Notes under the pieces: model-generated
Told to the model about the DNA's origin: nothing
Databases searched by the model: none
The model's input: the letters and a program-made list of their open reading frames with translations, nothing else
Program-made: the position numbers and the translations under genes
Assembly (NCBI RefSeq): GCF_012910955.1
Contig: NZ_WTVQ01000016.1
Span: 44,241 to 108,240, forward strand
Source: Aromatoleum diolicum
GTDB lineage: Bacteria > Pseudomonadota > Gammaproteobacteria > Burkholderiales > Rhodocyclaceae
Direction of reading: 5' to 3'
Length of the DNA: 64,000 nucleotides
In this document: piece by piece, positions 63,530 to 64,000 of the stretch
Layout: each line of letters starts with the position of its first letter
Position numbering within the stretch: the stretch's first letter is position 1

Positions 63530-64000
63530 TCAGTCCGGCCGCGTGGCGAGGAGCCAGGCTTCGTAGCCACCGCGCAGCGGCCGCGTCGAGGCGTAACCCA
63601 GCTCGCTCAGCATCCGGGCGGCACGTATCGCCGTGGCGTCGCGCGGACAGGCACACATCGTCACGATCGGACGGTGCTTCGGCCAATCGCCGACAACGCC
63701 CGCCAGCGTTTCCAGATCGGCCACCGTGGCACCTTCGACCGGACCGGTCGTCTCGATCATCTGCGCGCCGCGCAAATCCAGCAACAGGGGCGGCTCGTCC
63801 GAGGCGAGCGCCGCGAGCAGCTCGGACGGGGTGATATGCGGGATCGCCGCGAGTTTCTCGAAACGGTAACGCTGCCACAGCTTCCAGCCGAGCCAGCCGC
63901 CCAGCGCGAGCACCACCAGCACGATCAGCGTCGTGCCGTGCGTGCTCATCGCGGCGAGGGCCACCTGCAACTCGTCGCGCAGCCACCAGCCCGCGAGGAT
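63530..64000 (-). CDS. DedA-type membrane protein fused to rhodanese domain, C-terminal part
   Basis: The frame is open to the window edge, so the 5' part is missing. The visible 156 codons start in a membrane-proximal segment (ILAGWWLRDELQVALAAM), pass through a last helix (TTLIVLVVLALGGWLGWKLW) and end in a rhodanese domain (ITPSELLAALASDEPPLLLDLRG onward) with active-site-like VTMCACPRDATA (Cys). This matches DedA-rhodanese fusions common in betaproteobacteria. DedA proteins act as membrane lipid carriers or flippases; the rhodanese partner's role is unknown. A stand-alone start at 63949 is possible but less likely. Confidence 0.75.
   Translation of the reverse strand: MLAGWWLRDELQVALAAMSTHGTTLIVLVVLALGGWLGWKLWQRYRFEKLAAIPHITPSELLAALASDEPPLLLDLRGAQMIETTGPVEGATVADLETLAGVVGDWPKHRPIVTMCACPRDATAIRAARMLSELGYASTRPLRGGYEAWLLATRPD

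Overview
The window is GC-rich, densely packed chromosomal DNA. Its gene content points to a betaproteobacterium, most likely Rhodocyclales (Azoarcus/Aromatoleum/Thauera type). The evidence is a DUF3683-type FAD/Fe-S protein, a diheme cytochrome c, an anaerobic-type molybdopterin enzyme, an aromatic-catabolism operon and a type I-E CRISPR-Cas locus. This is a judgement from protein families, not a database match. No tRNA or rRNA gene was recognised.

Layout. 1-13.8 kb is mostly housekeeping: the 3' end of a CCG-domain oxidoreductase; a molybdopterin oxidoreductase/sirtuin pair; pyrE divergent from xthA; a GlxA-type regulator that has lost its N-terminus next to a decayed TPR gene; a DUF883/YqjE/YqjK-like membrane operon; a nucleobase-salvage group (uraA, upp, hpt); a spermidine-synthase-like protein and a Bcr/CflA exporter. 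13.9-20.1 kb is an aromatic ring-degradation operon (MBL protein, FAD hydroxylase, DUF2783, VOC dioxygenase, FAH hydrolase, zeta-GST isomerase) with a divergent IclR regulator and dyad operator candidates between them. 20.1-22.7 kb holds an unusual pair: a catalase-like lipoprotein and a flavodoxin-UbiA fusion.

22.9-43.5 kb is a complete type I-E CRISPR-Cas system: a WYL regulator, cas3, cas8e, cas11, cas7e, cas5e, cas6e, then a type II toxin-antitoxin pair (Phd/UPF0175-like antitoxin and DUF3368 PIN toxin) inserted in the operon, then cas1, cas2, a short leader and one very long array. Counting repeat starts by hand gives 166 repeats and 165 spacers. Two overlapping spacers show internally that the acquisition motif is AAG, and seven repeats carry a non-G last base, as expected if that base comes from the PAM.

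43.8-64 kb returns to ordinary chromosome: multicopper oxidase, DUF3617 protein, diheme cytochrome c, murB, PACE efflux protein, a DUF6600/FecR protein with a Q/R-rich repeat tail, a bifunctional penicillin-binding protein, prfC, TerC, an operon of TonB receptor, DOMON-like protein and NamZ-type muramidase, an EF-hand protein, a divergent Prs paralogue, and the 3' part of a DedA-rhodanese fusion running off the window.

The best candidate for something new is the toxin-antitoxin module wired into the cas operon between the interference and adaptation genes.
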